Source of the DNA: Nocardiopsis flavescens
GTDB taxonomy: Bacteria; Actinomycetota; Actinomycetes; Streptosporangiales; Streptosporangiaceae
Direction of reading: 5' to 3'
NCBI RefSeq assembly: GCF_900141985.1
Contig: NZ_FQZK01000005.1
Span: 1 to 64,000, forward strand
DNA length: 64,000 nucleotides
In this document: positions 53,721 to 62,442 of the stretch, piece by piece
How positions within the stretch are numbered: the first letter of the stretch is position 1
Layout of the letters: every line of letters starts with the position of its first letter
Program-made: the position numbers and the translations under genes
Notes under the pieces: model-generated
Told to the model about the DNA's origin: nothing
The model's database searches: none
The model's input: only the letters and a program-made list of their open reading frames with translations

Positions 53721-54629
53721 GTGCTGGAACTCAGCCACGTGCACAAGGTGTACCGGGTCGGGGCGTTCGGCGGGGGGCGGCTGCGCGCCGTCCGCGATGT
53801 CAGCCTGAAGGTGGAGTCGGGGGAGGTCGTCTCCCTCATCGGGGAGAGCGGCAGCGGCAAGAGCACCCTCGGCAAGATGGTGCTGGGGCTGTTCAAGCCC
53901 ACGTCCGGGGTCATCTCCTTCGACGGCACCGACATCACCACCATCCGCGGGCACGCCGCCCGCAAGGCGTACTACCGGCGGGTGCAGGGGGTCTTCCAGG
54001 ACCCGTTCAGCTCGTTCAACCCGATCTTCAAGGCCGACCGGGTGTTCGAGATGATCCGCAGCTCCTACTTCCCGGGGACCTCGGACGCCGACTGGCGCGA
54101 GCGGGTGCTCAAGGCGGTCGGCACGGTCCGCCTGGACCCGGAGAACGTCCTGGGCAAGTACCCGCACCAGCTCAGCGGCGGACAGCTCCAGCGCCTGCTC
54201 ATCGCGCGGGCACTGCTGCTGGACGTGGACCTGCTGGTCGCCGACGAGGTGATCAGCATGCTGGACGCCTCCACCCGGATCGACGTGCTCAACCTGCTGG
54301 CGGACCTGAAGGAGCGGGGGATGGCGATCCTGTTCGTCACCCACGACCTCTCCCTGGGCAACTACGTCAGCGACCGGTCGGTGATCCTGCGCAAGGGCGC
54401 GATCGCGGAGATGGGGCCCACCGCGCGGGTGTTCGAGAACCCGCTGCACCCCTACAGCCGCCACCTGCTCTCGTGCGTCCCCCAGCTGCACCGGACCTGG
54501 GCGGAGGTGGACGCCGAGATGAAGGCGAACCCGCCGGAGGACATCGACCTCCCGGTGGCCCCCGACGAGGAGTCGGCGCCGCTGCTGGAGGCGGAGAAGG
54601 GACATTTCGTGGGGATCGACCAGGGCTGA
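53721..54629 (+). CDS. Opp/Dpp-type ABC ATPase, DppF-like
   Basis: A 302-residue ATPase. Walker A GESGSGKST, Q-loop GVFQDPFSSFNPIFKADRVF, signature LSGGQLQR, Walker B LLVADEVISMLDAS, H-loop LFVTHDLSLGNYVSDRSVIL. The usual C-terminal cysteine cluster of DppF is absent; the tail is acidic (VAPDEESAPLLEAEKGHF). Again Val replaces Pro in DEP. The GTG start lies seven bases past the preceding stop. Last gene of the operon, followed by a strong terminator. Confidence 0.92.
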   Translation: MLELSHVHKVYRVGAFGGGRLRAVRDVSLKVESGEVVSLIGESGSGKSTLGKMVLGLFKPTSGVISFDGTDITTIRGHAARKAYYRRVQGVFQDPFSSFNPIFKADRVFEMIRSSYFPGTSDADWRERVLKAVGTVRLDPENVLGKYPHQLSGGQLQRLLIARALLLDVDLLVADEVISMLDASTRIDVLNLLADLKERGMAILFVTHDLSLGNYVSDRSVILRKGAIAEMGPTARVFENPLHPYSRHLLSCVPQLHRTWAEVDAEMKANPPEDIDLPVAPDEESAPLLEAEKGHFVGIDQG

Positions 54630-54650
54630 GTCCGGGCCGGTCAGAGCCAC

Positions 54651-54693
54651 CGGGGCGCGGCATCCCCCACCATCGCGGGGATGCCGCGCCCCG
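54651..54693 (+). terminator. Terminator of the Opp-type operon
   Basis: CGGGGCGCGGCATCCCC and its exact complement form a 17-bp stem with a nine-base loop, 21 bases past the last stop. Confidence 0.75.
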
Positions 54694-54926
54694 TCCTGCG
54701 CGGACACCGGTTATTCCCCGGTCGCCCGTGCGTGTTGCCACACCGAAAACCCTCGCGATCGCAGGGGTCTGTGGTACGTTCGTGATGATTGTTAGTCGTT
54801 GAATTTCGCAGTTGGTGTCTTGCCCGCGGAGTTTGTGACCGGCGGGCGGTTTCCCTGAGAAGTCGGCTCGCGGCAATTCTCGGGCGTGAGGTTGCGCCCG
54901 TTGTACACCGAGCTGAAGGAGACAAC

Positions 54927-55130
54927 ATGGCTCAGGGAACTGTGAAGTGGTTCAACGGCGAGAAGGGCTTCGGCTTCATCTCCCCCGACGACGGTGGCCC
55001 CGACGCCTTCGTTCACTACAGCGCCATCCAGGGTTCGGGCTTCCGTAACCTGGAGGAGAACCAGCGCGTGGAGTTCGACATCGTCGCCGGCACTCGCGGC
55101 CCGCAGGCCGAGAACGTCGTCGCCATCTAA
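54927..55130 (+). CDS. CspA-family cold-shock protein
   Basis: A 67-residue single cold-shock domain that binds single-stranded RNA/DNA as a chaperone. RNP1 is [10 protein letters not shown] and RNP2 DAFVHYSAI; the start [18 protein letters not shown] is standard for actinobacterial Csp proteins. AAGGAGACAAC precedes the ATG. About 150-200 bases of AT-richer leader upstream (TTGTTAGTCGTTGAATTTCG) fit the long regulatory 5' UTR typical of csp mRNAs; the exact transcription start is not visible. Confidence 0.95.
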   Translation: MAQGTVKWFNGEKGFGFISPDDGGPDAFVHYSAIQGSGFRNLEENQRVEFDIVAGTRGPQAENVVAI

Positions 55131-55157
55131 CTCCGGTTAGACCGGCACCACACGTTC

Positions 55158-55194
55158 GAGAGCCCCCGGAAGGTCCGTCCTTCCGGGGGCTCTC
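55158..55194. terminator. Bidirectional terminator between csp and glpD
   Basis: GAGAGCCCCCGGAAGG pairs exactly with CCTTCCGGGGGCTCTC (16 bp, five-base loop) between convergent genes. Confidence 0.8.
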
Positions 55195-55237
55195 CGTGTT
55201 CCCCGGGGTCCCGGGCGGGACCCCGGCCGGGGCCGTG

Positions 55238-56920
55238 TCAGCGCCGGGCGGCAGCGGGGGCGCTCAGCAGCCGCTGGACGCCTGCCCGGACCCCGGGGGT
55301 CTCCAGGCCGCGCACGGTCACCGTGGTGCGGCGGCGCAGCACGTCGTCGACGGTCACCGCCCACTCGCGGTCGCGCGCGAACACCACCTGCGCCCACACG
55401 TCCGGGCCCTCGGGGTGGATGCGCTCCCCCAGCTCCGGCTCGTCGCGGATCAGCGCCGCGATGTCCAGGGCCAGGCTCCCGTAGTGGGAGGCCAGGTGGC
55501 GGGCCACCGGCGGTTCCAGGCGGGCCCCCGGCTCGCGGTCGATGAGGATCCGCTGCGCCACCGCGTCCGGGCTCGCCAGCCCCGGCAGCGGGACCGTCCG
55601 CAGCGGGTCGGCCATCTCCTCGGCCAGCGGCACCGCCCGCACCCTGCGCAGCTCCTCCAGGACCGTCCGGCCGATGTGCCGGTAGGTCGTCCACTTGCCC
55701 CCGGCCACCGACAGCATGCCGCCCCGGCCCTGGGTGACCACGGTCTCCCGCTTGGCGGCGCTGGTGTCCCCGCCGCCGCCCGGCAGCACGCGCAGTCCCG
55801 CGAACGCGTAGTCCACGTGGGAGGCGTCCAGGTAGGGCGCGTCGATGCCCAGCGCCGCCTCGCCCAGGATCTGGTCCACGTCGGAGGGCACCACGGCCAC
55901 CTCCGCCGGGTCGCCGGTGTACTCCTCGTCGGTGGTGCCCAGCAGCAGGCGGCCCTCCCACGGGATGGCGAACGACACCCGGTGCCGGTCCACGGGGATC
56001 GTGAGCGCGGCGCGCCACGGCTCCGGGGTGCGCAGCACCAGGTGGGCCCCCTTGGACAGGCGCACGCTCGGCGCCGCCGCGGGGTCCTCCAGCCGGCGCA
56101 GCCGGTCCACCCACGGCCCGGTGGCGTTGAGGACCAGGCGCGCGTCGACGCCGAACTCCGCCCCCTCGGCGCTGTCGCGCAGCTCGGCCCCGGTGACCCG
56201 GGTCCCGGTGCGGCGCAGGTCCACCACCTCGGCGTGGTTGAGGACGACGGCCCCCGCCTCGACGGCCGCGCGCACGGTCATGATGGCCATGCGGCTGTCG
56301 TTCATCTGGTGGTCCCCGTAGGCGGCGACCGACTTCAGGCCCTCGGTGCGCAGCCCCGGCGCCAGCCGGGCGGCCTGCGCGGGGGACAGCAGCCGCCCCA
56401 CGCCGTCGCCGAACGCGGACAGCGCCGAGTACAGGAACACGCCCGCGCCCATCTTGGCGGCGCCGTGCGGGCCGCCCGCGTAGACCGGGACCAGGAACGG
56501 CAGCGGGTTGACCAGGTGCGGGGCGACGGTGGTGGCCAGCGAGCGGCGCTCGCGGTGGTTCTCCGCGACCAGCTTGAGGTTGCCGGTCTGGAGGTAGCGC
56601 AGGCCGCCGTGCACGAGCTTGGAGGACGCGCTGGAGGTGGCCCCGGCGAAGTCGCCCGCGTCCACCATGGCGACCCGCAGGCCGGCCTGGGCCGCGTTCC
56701 AGGCGACGGAGGTGCCGAGGATGCCCCCGCCGACGACGAGGAGGTCGAAGGTGCCGCGGGACAGCTCGGCGCGGGTGCGCCCGCGCTCCGCGCCGCGTCC
56801 CGGGAGCGCGGCCCCGGGACCCGGGGCCCCGGTGTCCGGGACGGCGGGACCGGGGGCGTCGGCGTGCGGCGCGGGTGCGCCGGGGCGGTGGGCGGCTGCC
56901 GGTTCGGGAGTGGTCGTCAT
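55238..56920 (-). CDS. glpD: Aerobic glycerol-3-phosphate dehydrogenase
   Basis: A 560-residue FAD enzyme oxidising glycerol 3-phosphate to dihydroxyacetone phosphate at the membrane. FAD-binding DLLVVGGGILGTSVAWNAAQ, then SSKLVHGGLRYLQTGNLKLV, LLLGTTDEEYTGDPAEV and GGKWTTYRHIGRTVLEEL are typical. An unusual Ala/Pro/Gly-rich N-terminal extension of about 50 residues precedes the FAD fold. GAGGAG lies nine bases before the ATG. Part of the glycerol regulon with glpF, glpK and the IclR gene; a shared upstream element is at 57001. Confidence 0.93.
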   Translation of the reverse strand: MTTTPEPAAAHRPGAPAPHADAPGPAVPDTGAPGPGAALPGRGAERGRTRAELSRGTFDLLVVGGGILGTSVAWNAAQAGLRVAMVDAGDFAGATSSASSKLVHGGLRYLQTGNLKLVAENHRERRSLATTVAPHLVNPLPFLVPVYAGGPHGAAKMGAGVFLYSALSAFGDGVGRLLSPAQAARLAPGLRTEGLKSVAAYGDHQMNDSRMAIMTVRAAVEAGAVVLNHAEVVDLRRTGTRVTGAELRDSAEGAEFGVDARLVLNATGPWVDRLRRLEDPAAAPSVRLSKGAHLVLRTPEPWRAALTIPVDRHRVSFAIPWEGRLLLGTTDEEYTGDPAEVAVVPSDVDQILGEAALGIDAPYLDASHVDYAFAGLRVLPGGGGDTSAAKRETVVTQGRGGMLSVAGGKWTTYRHIGRTVLEELRRVRAVPLAEEMADPLRTVPLPGLASPDAVAQRILIDREPGARLEPPVARHLASHYGSLALDIAALIRDEPELGERIHPEGPDVWAQVVFARDREWAVTVDDVLRRRTTVTVRGLETPGVRAGVQRLLSAPAAARR

Positions 56921-57000
56921 GGCCGGTTGCTCCTCGGAGAGGGATGGCTGTGCGGCCGCCGGAACGGGCTCCGCGTTCCATGCGGCCATCGCAGATATCA

Positions 57001-57010
57001 TACGACAATG
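57001..57010 (-). promoter_or_regulatory. Putative GylR operator upstream of glpD
   Basis: TACGACAATG, 80 bp before the glpD start. The same 10-mer is found before the IclR gene and with one change before glpK. Confidence 0.6.
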
Positions 57011-57403
57011 CCGCACGAGAGTGCAGGCGTACGGGGAGTTCCGGGGGGCTCCGTCGGGCGCAGGGGTGTCCGGCGGGCAAAGCGCACCGTCTCCTGTGAC
57101 CGGTGGTGACCGGTGTGGCGCATGACGTGTCCGTGGTGCGTCAATGTCGAACGTGGTGGGAGGCGGCCCTCCGTGCGGGCACGGGGGCCGCGGAATCGCA
57201 GGTGGACGGCGCCCGGGGGTTCGGGTCGCCTCAGTCGGGAGTTCGAGAACGTTCCAAAACAGCGGGGCAGGGGGCACGAAAACCTGAATTCCAGGTGCAA
57301 GAAAACGGTCATCGCGGTTTCCGCCGCGATGTATAGCCCCGAACCTCTGATTCCTCGGATTACCCCGCTCCGCGGTGATCGCCGGTCCTAGCATGAGGGC
57401 ATC

Positions 57404-58270
57404 ATGGCCACCAGGTACTCACCCACGATCCGCCGCCGTCGCCTGTCCTCTGAGCTGCGCAGGGTACGGCTCGCCTCCGGAAAGACCGGCGAGGAGGTAG
57501 CGCGGACCGCCGGTCTGTCCAAGTCCACCTTCTCCAACATCGAATCGGGGGTGAAGAAGCGGCCGCGGATCCGTGAGGTCCGCGCCATCCTCGACGCCTG
57601 CGGCATGGAGCCGGGACCGGAGTTCGACGAGGTCCTCCTCCTGTGCCGCCAGGCCCTCGACCGGGGATGGTGGAGCCGGTACCGCGACGTCGTGGCCTCG
57701 CCCTACGTCGGCTTCGAGACCGAGGCCGACGACATCTGCACCTGGCAGCCGCTCGTCCTGCCCGGCCTGCTCCAGACGCCGGAGTACATGCGGGTCACCG
57801 CCCAGGCCTGCCTGTCCGTCCCGCACGACATCCGGCGGTTCACCGACGCCCGCCTCATCCGGCAGCGCATCCTGGACGACGAGGACCCGCCCCTGCTCCG
57901 GGCGATCTTCGACGAGGGGGCGCTGCTGCGGCTGCGCACCCAGCCCGACATCCTCGTCCGGCAGGTCCGCCACCTGCTGGAGATGTCCGAGCGCCCCAAC
58001 ATCACCGTCCAGATGACCCTGGCCGACCGGCTCAACCCGGGTTCGGGCGGCCCCTTCGTCATCATGGACTTCCCGCACCCCGTGGACCCCACCGTCGTCT
58101 ACCTGGAGACCACCGCCGACGGCATCTACCTGGAGGACTCCGACGAGGTCGCCCGCTACCGCACCCTCGCCGAGCACCTGCGCCTGGTGGCGCTGCGCCC
58201 CGGAGAGACCCTGGACCACCTGCGCGAGACCTACCTGGAGGCGCCGAGTGCCCGAAGCGGTCGACCCTGA
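57404..58270 (+). CDS. XRE-family regulator, Scr1/DUF5753 type
   Basis: A 288-residue regulator: N-terminal helix-turn-helix SSELRRVRLASGKTGEEVAR, TAGLSKSTFSNIESGVKKRP, followed by the DUF5753 (Scr1 antitoxin-like) domain with WWSRYRDVVASPYVGFETEA, LPGLLQTPEYMRVTAQACLS and VEM-like beta strands ending GIYLEDSDEVARYRTLAEHL. Streptomycetes and Nocardiopsis carry dozens of these, each paired with DUF397. They affect sporulation and antibiotic production. The ATG is close to the region's start; it overlaps the DUF397 gene by 23 bp. Confidence 0.9.
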   Translation: MATRYSPTIRRRRLSSELRRVRLASGKTGEEVARTAGLSKSTFSNIESGVKKRPRIREVRAILDACGMEPGPEFDEVLLLCRQALDRGWWSRYRDVVASPYVGFETEADDICTWQPLVLPGLLQTPEYMRVTAQACLSVPHDIRRFTDARLIRQRILDDEDPPLLRAIFDEGALLRLRTQPDILVRQVRHLLEMSERPNITVQMTLADRLNPGSGGPFVIMDFPHPVDPTVVYLETTADGIYLEDSDEVARYRTLAEHLRLVALRPGETLDHLRETYLEAPSARSGRP

Positions 58271-58499
58271 ACCGTCGTACCGGACCCGGCTCCCGTACCG
58301 GAAGTCCACGCACAGCCAGCCCAACCAGGGGGAGTGCGTCGAGGTCGCGGCGGTCCCCGGGGGCCGGGCGATCCGCGACAGCGGACGCCCGGAGGAGACC
58401 GTCCTGGCCTTCGGGTGCGCCGAGTGGCGGGCCCTGCTGCGCGTCCTTCGCGGGGGCGGGGACGCGGGCGGGGCCGCCTCCGGCCGCGGACCGGCGTGA
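58248..58499 (+). CDS. DUF397 protein (Scr2 type)
   Basis: An 83-residue DUF397 protein: YRKSTHSQPNQGECVEVAAV, GGRAIRDSGRPEETVLAF and CAEWRALLRVLRGGG are the family pattern. It begins with GTG inside the end of the XRE gene (23-bp overlap), a hallmark of the Scr1-Scr2 pairs, considered toxin-antitoxin-like although the mode of action is unsettled. The C-terminal Gly/Ala-rich tail is longer than usual. Confidence 0.9.
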   Translation: MPEAVDPEPSYRTRLPYRKSTHSQPNQGECVEVAAVPGGRAIRDSGRPEETVLAFGCAEWRALLRVLRGGGDAGGAASGRGPA

Positions 58500-58703
58500 A
58501 CGGCGCCTCCGCGACCGGCGTCCCCCGTTCGGTGGGGCGGGGGAACGGCACGGTGCGCGCAGGACGGCACCCGGGCCGGGCCCGCGCCGGCGAGGACCCC
58601 GGCCCCGCGGCGGCGGGCGCTCGCGGGGCGCCGGGACCGACCGGGGCGCGGAGGCGCCGTACGCCGGGTCCGGGCCGGCACCGGCGGGGGAGCGGTCGCG
58701 CGG

Positions 58704-58742
58704 GGCGGGGGCGGTGGACTGGGTCCACCGCCCCCGCCCCGC
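58704..58742 (-). terminator. Terminator downstream of glpF
   Basis: A perfect 18-bp stem (arm GGGGCGGGGGCGGTGGAC) with a three-base loop, 16 bases past the glpF stop. Confidence 0.75.
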
Positions 58743-58758
58743 GCCGTACCGGTGCCGG

Positions 58759-59511
58759 TCAGCCGCCGAAGCCGGTCAGCTTCCAGATCCAGGCGCCGAT
58801 GACGCCGCCGACGATCGGGGCCACCACGGGAATCCAGGCGTACCCCCAGTCGGAGGGGCCCTTGCCCGGGATGGGCAGCACCGCGTGCGCCAGCCGCGGC
58901 CCCAGGTCGCGGGCGGGGTTGATGGCGTACCCGGTCGGGCCGCCCAGGGACAGGCCGATGGCCAGCACCAGCAGACCCACGAGGAGCGGGGCGATACCGG
59001 AGGAGAACAGGGCGGACAGGTCGGCGTCCCCCTGCGTCACGTGGCCGGAGTTGGCGCCGATGCCCAGCACGCCCAGGACCAGCATCGCCGTGCCGATGGC
59101 CTCGGTGGTGAAGTTGGCGACCGGGTTGCGCACCGCCGGGGCCGTGCTGAACACCGACAGCTTGGCCTCCGGGTCGTCGGTCTCCTTCCAGTGCGCGAAG
59201 TAGGCCAGGTACACGAGCACCGCACCGGTGAACGCGCCGGCCAGCTGCGCCGCGAGATAGCCGGGGACCAGCGCCCACTCGAAGTCGCCGATGCTGGCCA
59301 GGCCCAGCGTCACCGCCGGGTTGATGTGCGCGCCGCTGATGGTGCCGACCGTGTACACGGCCATCGCCACCGCCATACCCCAGCCGAGGGTGATGACGAT
59401 CCAGCCGCCGTTGAATGCCTTGGACTTCGCGAGGACAACGCCGGCGACGACGCCGCCGCCGAGCAGGATGAGGATCGCCGTTCCGACGAACTCCGCGAGA
59501 TAAACCGCCAT
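58759..59511 (-). CDS. glpF: Glycerol uptake facilitator (aquaglyceroporin)
   Basis: A 250-residue MIP-family channel with six membrane segments and both NPA half-helices: SGAHINPAVTLG and GYAINPARDLGPRLAH. The Asp after the second NPAR (NPARD) is the mark of glycerol facilitators as opposed to aquaporins. Preceded on the same strand by glpK with 204 bp between; the intervening small hairpin (GGGCCG/CGGCCC near 59612-59634) may process or attenuate the transcript. Gene order glpK-glpF is the reverse of the common glpFK. Confidence 0.93.
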   Translation of the reverse strand: MAVYLAEFVGTAILILLGGGVVAGVVLAKSKAFNGGWIVITLGWGMAVAMAVYTVGTISGAHINPAVTLGLASIGDFEWALVPGYLAAQLAGAFTGAVLVYLAYFAHWKETDDPEAKLSVFSTAPAVRNPVANFTTEAIGTAMLVLGVLGIGANSGHVTQGDADLSALFSSGIAPLLVGLLVLAIGLSLGGPTGYAINPARDLGPRLAHAVLPIPGKGPSDWGYAWIPVVAPIVGGVIGAWIWKLTGFGG

Positions 59512-59715
59512 GGTGGCCTCCGCCCCTGCGGGGCAGCCGGGTCACGGGGTCCGCGTCCGCCCGCGGGCACGGGCATAATCGGATGCACCCGTCACAGGAA
59601 TGGGATCGGGTGGGCCGTCCCCGCAGGGGCGGCCCGGTCGCGCCCGGGGGCCGTCAGGTGGCAGCCGGTGTGCCCCCGGGACGCGGTCGTCGGGACGGGC
59701 GCGGGCCCGTCCGGC

Positions 59716-61212
59716 TCACTTCTCGTCGTGCTCGATCCAGCCGAGGGTGCGCTTCACCGCCTTGTTCCAGTTGTGGTACTCCCGCTCGCGCACGGCGGGC
59801 TCCATCTCGGGCGTCCACTCCGCGGCCTTGTGCCAGTTCGCGCGCAGGGTCTCCACGTCGGGCCAGTAGCCCACCGCCAGGCCCGCGGCGTAGGCGGCGC
59901 CCAGGCACGTGGTCTCCGCGACCATGGGGCGCACCACCTCGGCGTCCAGGACGTCGGACAGGATCTGCATGAGCAGGTTGTCCGCGGTCATGCCGCCGTC
60001 CACCTTCAGGGTGGTCAGCTCGATGTCGGCGTCCGCGTTCATCGCGTCGACGACCTCGCGGGTCTGCCAGGCGGTCGCCTCCAGGACGGCGCGCGCGATG
60101 TGGCCCTTGTTCACGTATCCGGTCAGGCCGGTGATGACGCCGCGGGCGTCGCTGCGCCAGTGCGGGGCGAACAGGCCGGAGAAGGCGGGGACGAAGTAGC
60201 AGCCGCCGTTGTCCTCCACGGTGCGGGCCAGCGTCTCGATCTCCGGTGCGGTGGAGATCAGGCCCAGGTTGTCGCGCAGCCACTGCACGAGCGAGCCGGT
60301 GACCGCGATGGAGCCCTCCAGCGCGTACACGGCCGGGGCGTCGCCGAGCTTGTAGCCCAGGGTGGTCAGCAGGCCGTTCTCCGAGGTGACCGGCTCGGTG
60401 CCGGTGTTCATCACCAGGAAGGTGCCGGTGCCGTAGGTGCCCTTGACGTCGCCCGGGTCGAAACAGGTCTGGCCGAAGAGCGCGGCGTGCTGGTCGCCCA
60501 GGGAAGAGGCGACCGGCACGCCGGACAGGTAGCCGCGGGCCTCGCCGTAGACCTCCGAGGAGGAGCGGATCTCCGGCAGCACGGACGCCGGGATGCCCAT
60601 GGCGTCGAGGATCTCGGAGTCCCACTCCAGGGTGGACAGGTTCATCAGCATGGTGCGGCTGGCGTTGGTCACGTCGGTGACGTGGCGGCCGGTGAGCTTC
60701 CAGATGATCCAGGTGTCCATGGTGCCGAAGAGGACCTCGCCGCGCTCGGCGCGCCCGCGCAGGCCGTCGACGTTGTCCAGCAGCCAGCGGAGCTTGGGAC
60801 CGGAGAAGTAGGTGGCCAGCGGTAGGCCGCATGCGGCGCGGAAGCGGTCCTGGCCCTCGGTGCCGCCCAGTTCGCGTACGAGGTCGTCGGTGCGGGTGTC
60901 CTGCCACACGATGGCGTTGTGGACCGGCTCGCCGGTCTCCTTGTCCCAGACGACGGTGGTCTCGCGCTGGTTGGTGATGCCGACGGCGGCCACCTGGTCG
61001 GGCGTGATGTCGCTCTTCTCCAGCGCGTTCTGGACGACGACCTCGACGTTGGCCCAGATCTCGTCGGCGTCGTGCTCGACCCAGCCGGGTCTGGGGAAGA
61101 TCTGCCGGTGCTCGCGCTGGTCGACGGAGACGATGCGGCCGTCCCGATCGAAGAGGATGCAGCGGCTCGACGTGGTGCCCTGGTCGATCGCCGCGACGTA
61201 CTGCTGGCTCAT
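59716..61212 (-). CDS. glpK: Glycerol kinase
   Basis: A 498-residue FGGY kinase that phosphorylates glycerol with ATP. Motifs: [95 protein letters not shown], and [20 protein letters not shown]. Length and sequence are standard. It lies between the IclR-type regulator and glpF, all on the minus strand. The regulon element is 78 bp upstream of its ATG. Confidence 0.96.
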   Translation of the reverse strand: MSQQYVAAIDQGTTSSRCILFDRDGRIVSVDQREHRQIFPRPGWVEHDADEIWANVEVVVQNALEKSDITPDQVAAVGITNQRETTVVWDKETGEPVHNAIVWQDTRTDDLVRELGGTEGQDRFRAACGLPLATYFSGPKLRWLLDNVDGLRGRAERGEVLFGTMDTWIIWKLTGRHVTDVTNASRTMLMNLSTLEWDSEILDAMGIPASVLPEIRSSSEVYGEARGYLSGVPVASSLGDQHAALFGQTCFDPGDVKGTYGTGTFLVMNTGTEPVTSENGLLTTLGYKLGDAPAVYALEGSIAVTGSLVQWLRDNLGLISTAPEIETLARTVEDNGGCYFVPAFSGLFAPHWRSDARGVITGLTGYVNKGHIARAVLEATAWQTREVVDAMNADADIELTTLKVDGGMTADNLLMQILSDVLDAEVVRPMVAETTCLGAAYAAGLAVGYWPDVETLRANWHKAAEWTPEMEPAVREREYHNWNKAVKRTLGWIEHDEK

Positions 61213-61290
61213 CGGATGCTCTCGCCTTCAGCTGGAGGGCTCGGGAACGGGTACGGTCACGCGCGAACAACGGGCTATACCCGCACGTTG

Positions 61291-61300
61291 TACGACATTG
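61291..61300 (-). promoter_or_regulatory. Putative GylR operator upstream of glpK
   Basis: TACGACATTG, continuing to ACGTA, so that TACG-N7-CGTA forms a short palindrome. A TATAGC (minus strand, about 61275-61280) is a possible -10 just downstream, placing the site over the -35 region. Confidence 0.6.
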
Positions 61301-61474
61301 ACGTATGAAGTAGGCGTTAGTTTCATCCGCTTTTCCCACCTGTGTCAAGACGGCGTGACGCAATCGTGTCGCGTGGGTCACGTACCCTCTCGAACACCGT
61401 GACAACACCTCGGAAGTACGACGAAATCGCCGCCCCCCGACGGGCGGGGGAGGCGGCGCGGGGCGGTGCGGGGA

Positions 61475-62260
61475 TCAGTAGGGGGTGGCGCCCAGCTCCC
61501 GGGAGATCGCCCGGGCCGCGTCGCGCACGTAGGACACCTGTTCCATGTCGAGCCTGTTGTCGGGGCCGCGCAAGCGCTCGACCGCACCGCGCACGCCGAT
61601 CGCCCCGACCGCGGTCCCCCGCCGGTCGCGGATGGGCGCGGCGAGGGAGACCTCGCCGTCCACCAGCTCCTCGGCCTCCCAGGCCCACCCGTTGTCCCGG
61701 ACCTCCTCCAGCTGCTTCTCCAGCTCGCCGGGGGAGGTGATCGTGAAGCGGGTGTAGGAGGGCAGGACCACCGGCCCCTCCTCGGCGGACGCCTCCTCCA
61801 GCGGGGTGACCAGCGGGTCGAAGGCCATCAGTACCTTGCCCAGCGCGGTGGCGTGCAGCGGCAGCAGGGTGCCCACGTCCAGGGTCTGCCGGGAGGAGTC
61901 GGGGCGGAACACGTGGTGCACCACCAGGACCCGGCCCTGGTGCGGGGTGCCGATGCGCACGCTCTCGCCGCTTCGGGACGCCAGGGTGTCGGCCCAGTTC
62001 AGGGCGCGGGTGCGCAGCTCGTTGCCGTCGAGGTAGCGGGTGCCCAGGCTGAGCATGCCGCCGCCCAGGCGGTAGCGCCCGGACTCGGGGTCCTGCTCGA
62101 CGAACCCCACGTGCTGGAGGGTGCGCAGGATGCCCAGGACCGTGCCCTTGGGGAGTTCGAGGGAGCGGGAGATCTCCGCCAGGCTCAGCCCCCGGGCGCC
62201 CCCGGCCAGGAGGCGCAGGATCGCGGCCGCGCGTTCGATGGACTGGATTCTTCCCGGCAT
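61475..62260 (-). CDS. IclR-family regulator, GylR-like
   Basis: A 261-residue IclR protein. Winged helix: IQSIERAAAILRLLAGGARG, LSLAEISRSLELPKGTVLGI, LRTLQHVGFVEQDPESGRYR; effector domain: GESVRIGTPHQGRVLVVHHV, LLPLHATALGKVLMAFDPLV and AAPIRDRRGTAVGAIGVRGA. Position upstream of glpK-glpF and the shared operator imply it is the glycerol-operon repressor GylR, induced by glycerol 3-phosphate. ATG 62260 fits the family start; the element TACGACAATG lies just before it, indicating autoregulation. Confidence 0.88.
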   Translation of the reverse strand: MPGRIQSIERAAAILRLLAGGARGLSLAEISRSLELPKGTVLGILRTLQHVGFVEQDPESGRYRLGGGMLSLGTRYLDGNELRTRALNWADTLASRSGESVRIGTPHQGRVLVVHHVFRPDSSRQTLDVGTLLPLHATALGKVLMAFDPLVTPLEEASAEEGPVVLPSYTRFTITSPGELEKQLEEVRDNGWAWEAEELVDGEVSLAAPIRDRRGTAVGAIGVRGAVERLRGPDNRLDMEQVSYVRDAARAISRELGATPY

Positions 62261-62281
62261 GGGGGTGCTACCGCTCTCTAG

Positions 62282-62291
62282 TACGACAATG
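62282..62291 (-). promoter_or_regulatory. Putative GylR operator upstream of the iclR gene
   Basis: TACGACAATG; with flanks GTACGACA-A-TGTCATAC it is a near-perfect palindrome (7 of 8 arm positions), the best symmetric version of the three. Confidence 0.65.
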
Positions 62292-62442
62292 TCATACGCG
62301 AATGTTACTACGCGATGTGACGCCCGCCATGGGACGAGTGGCATCCGTCCGCGCGCGACGGTCCCCGGGACCGCCACAGTTTAGCCAGGGGCGGGGAGGG
62401 GGCCGCATCCGACGTGCGGGGACTGCGGGAGCGGACCGCCGG

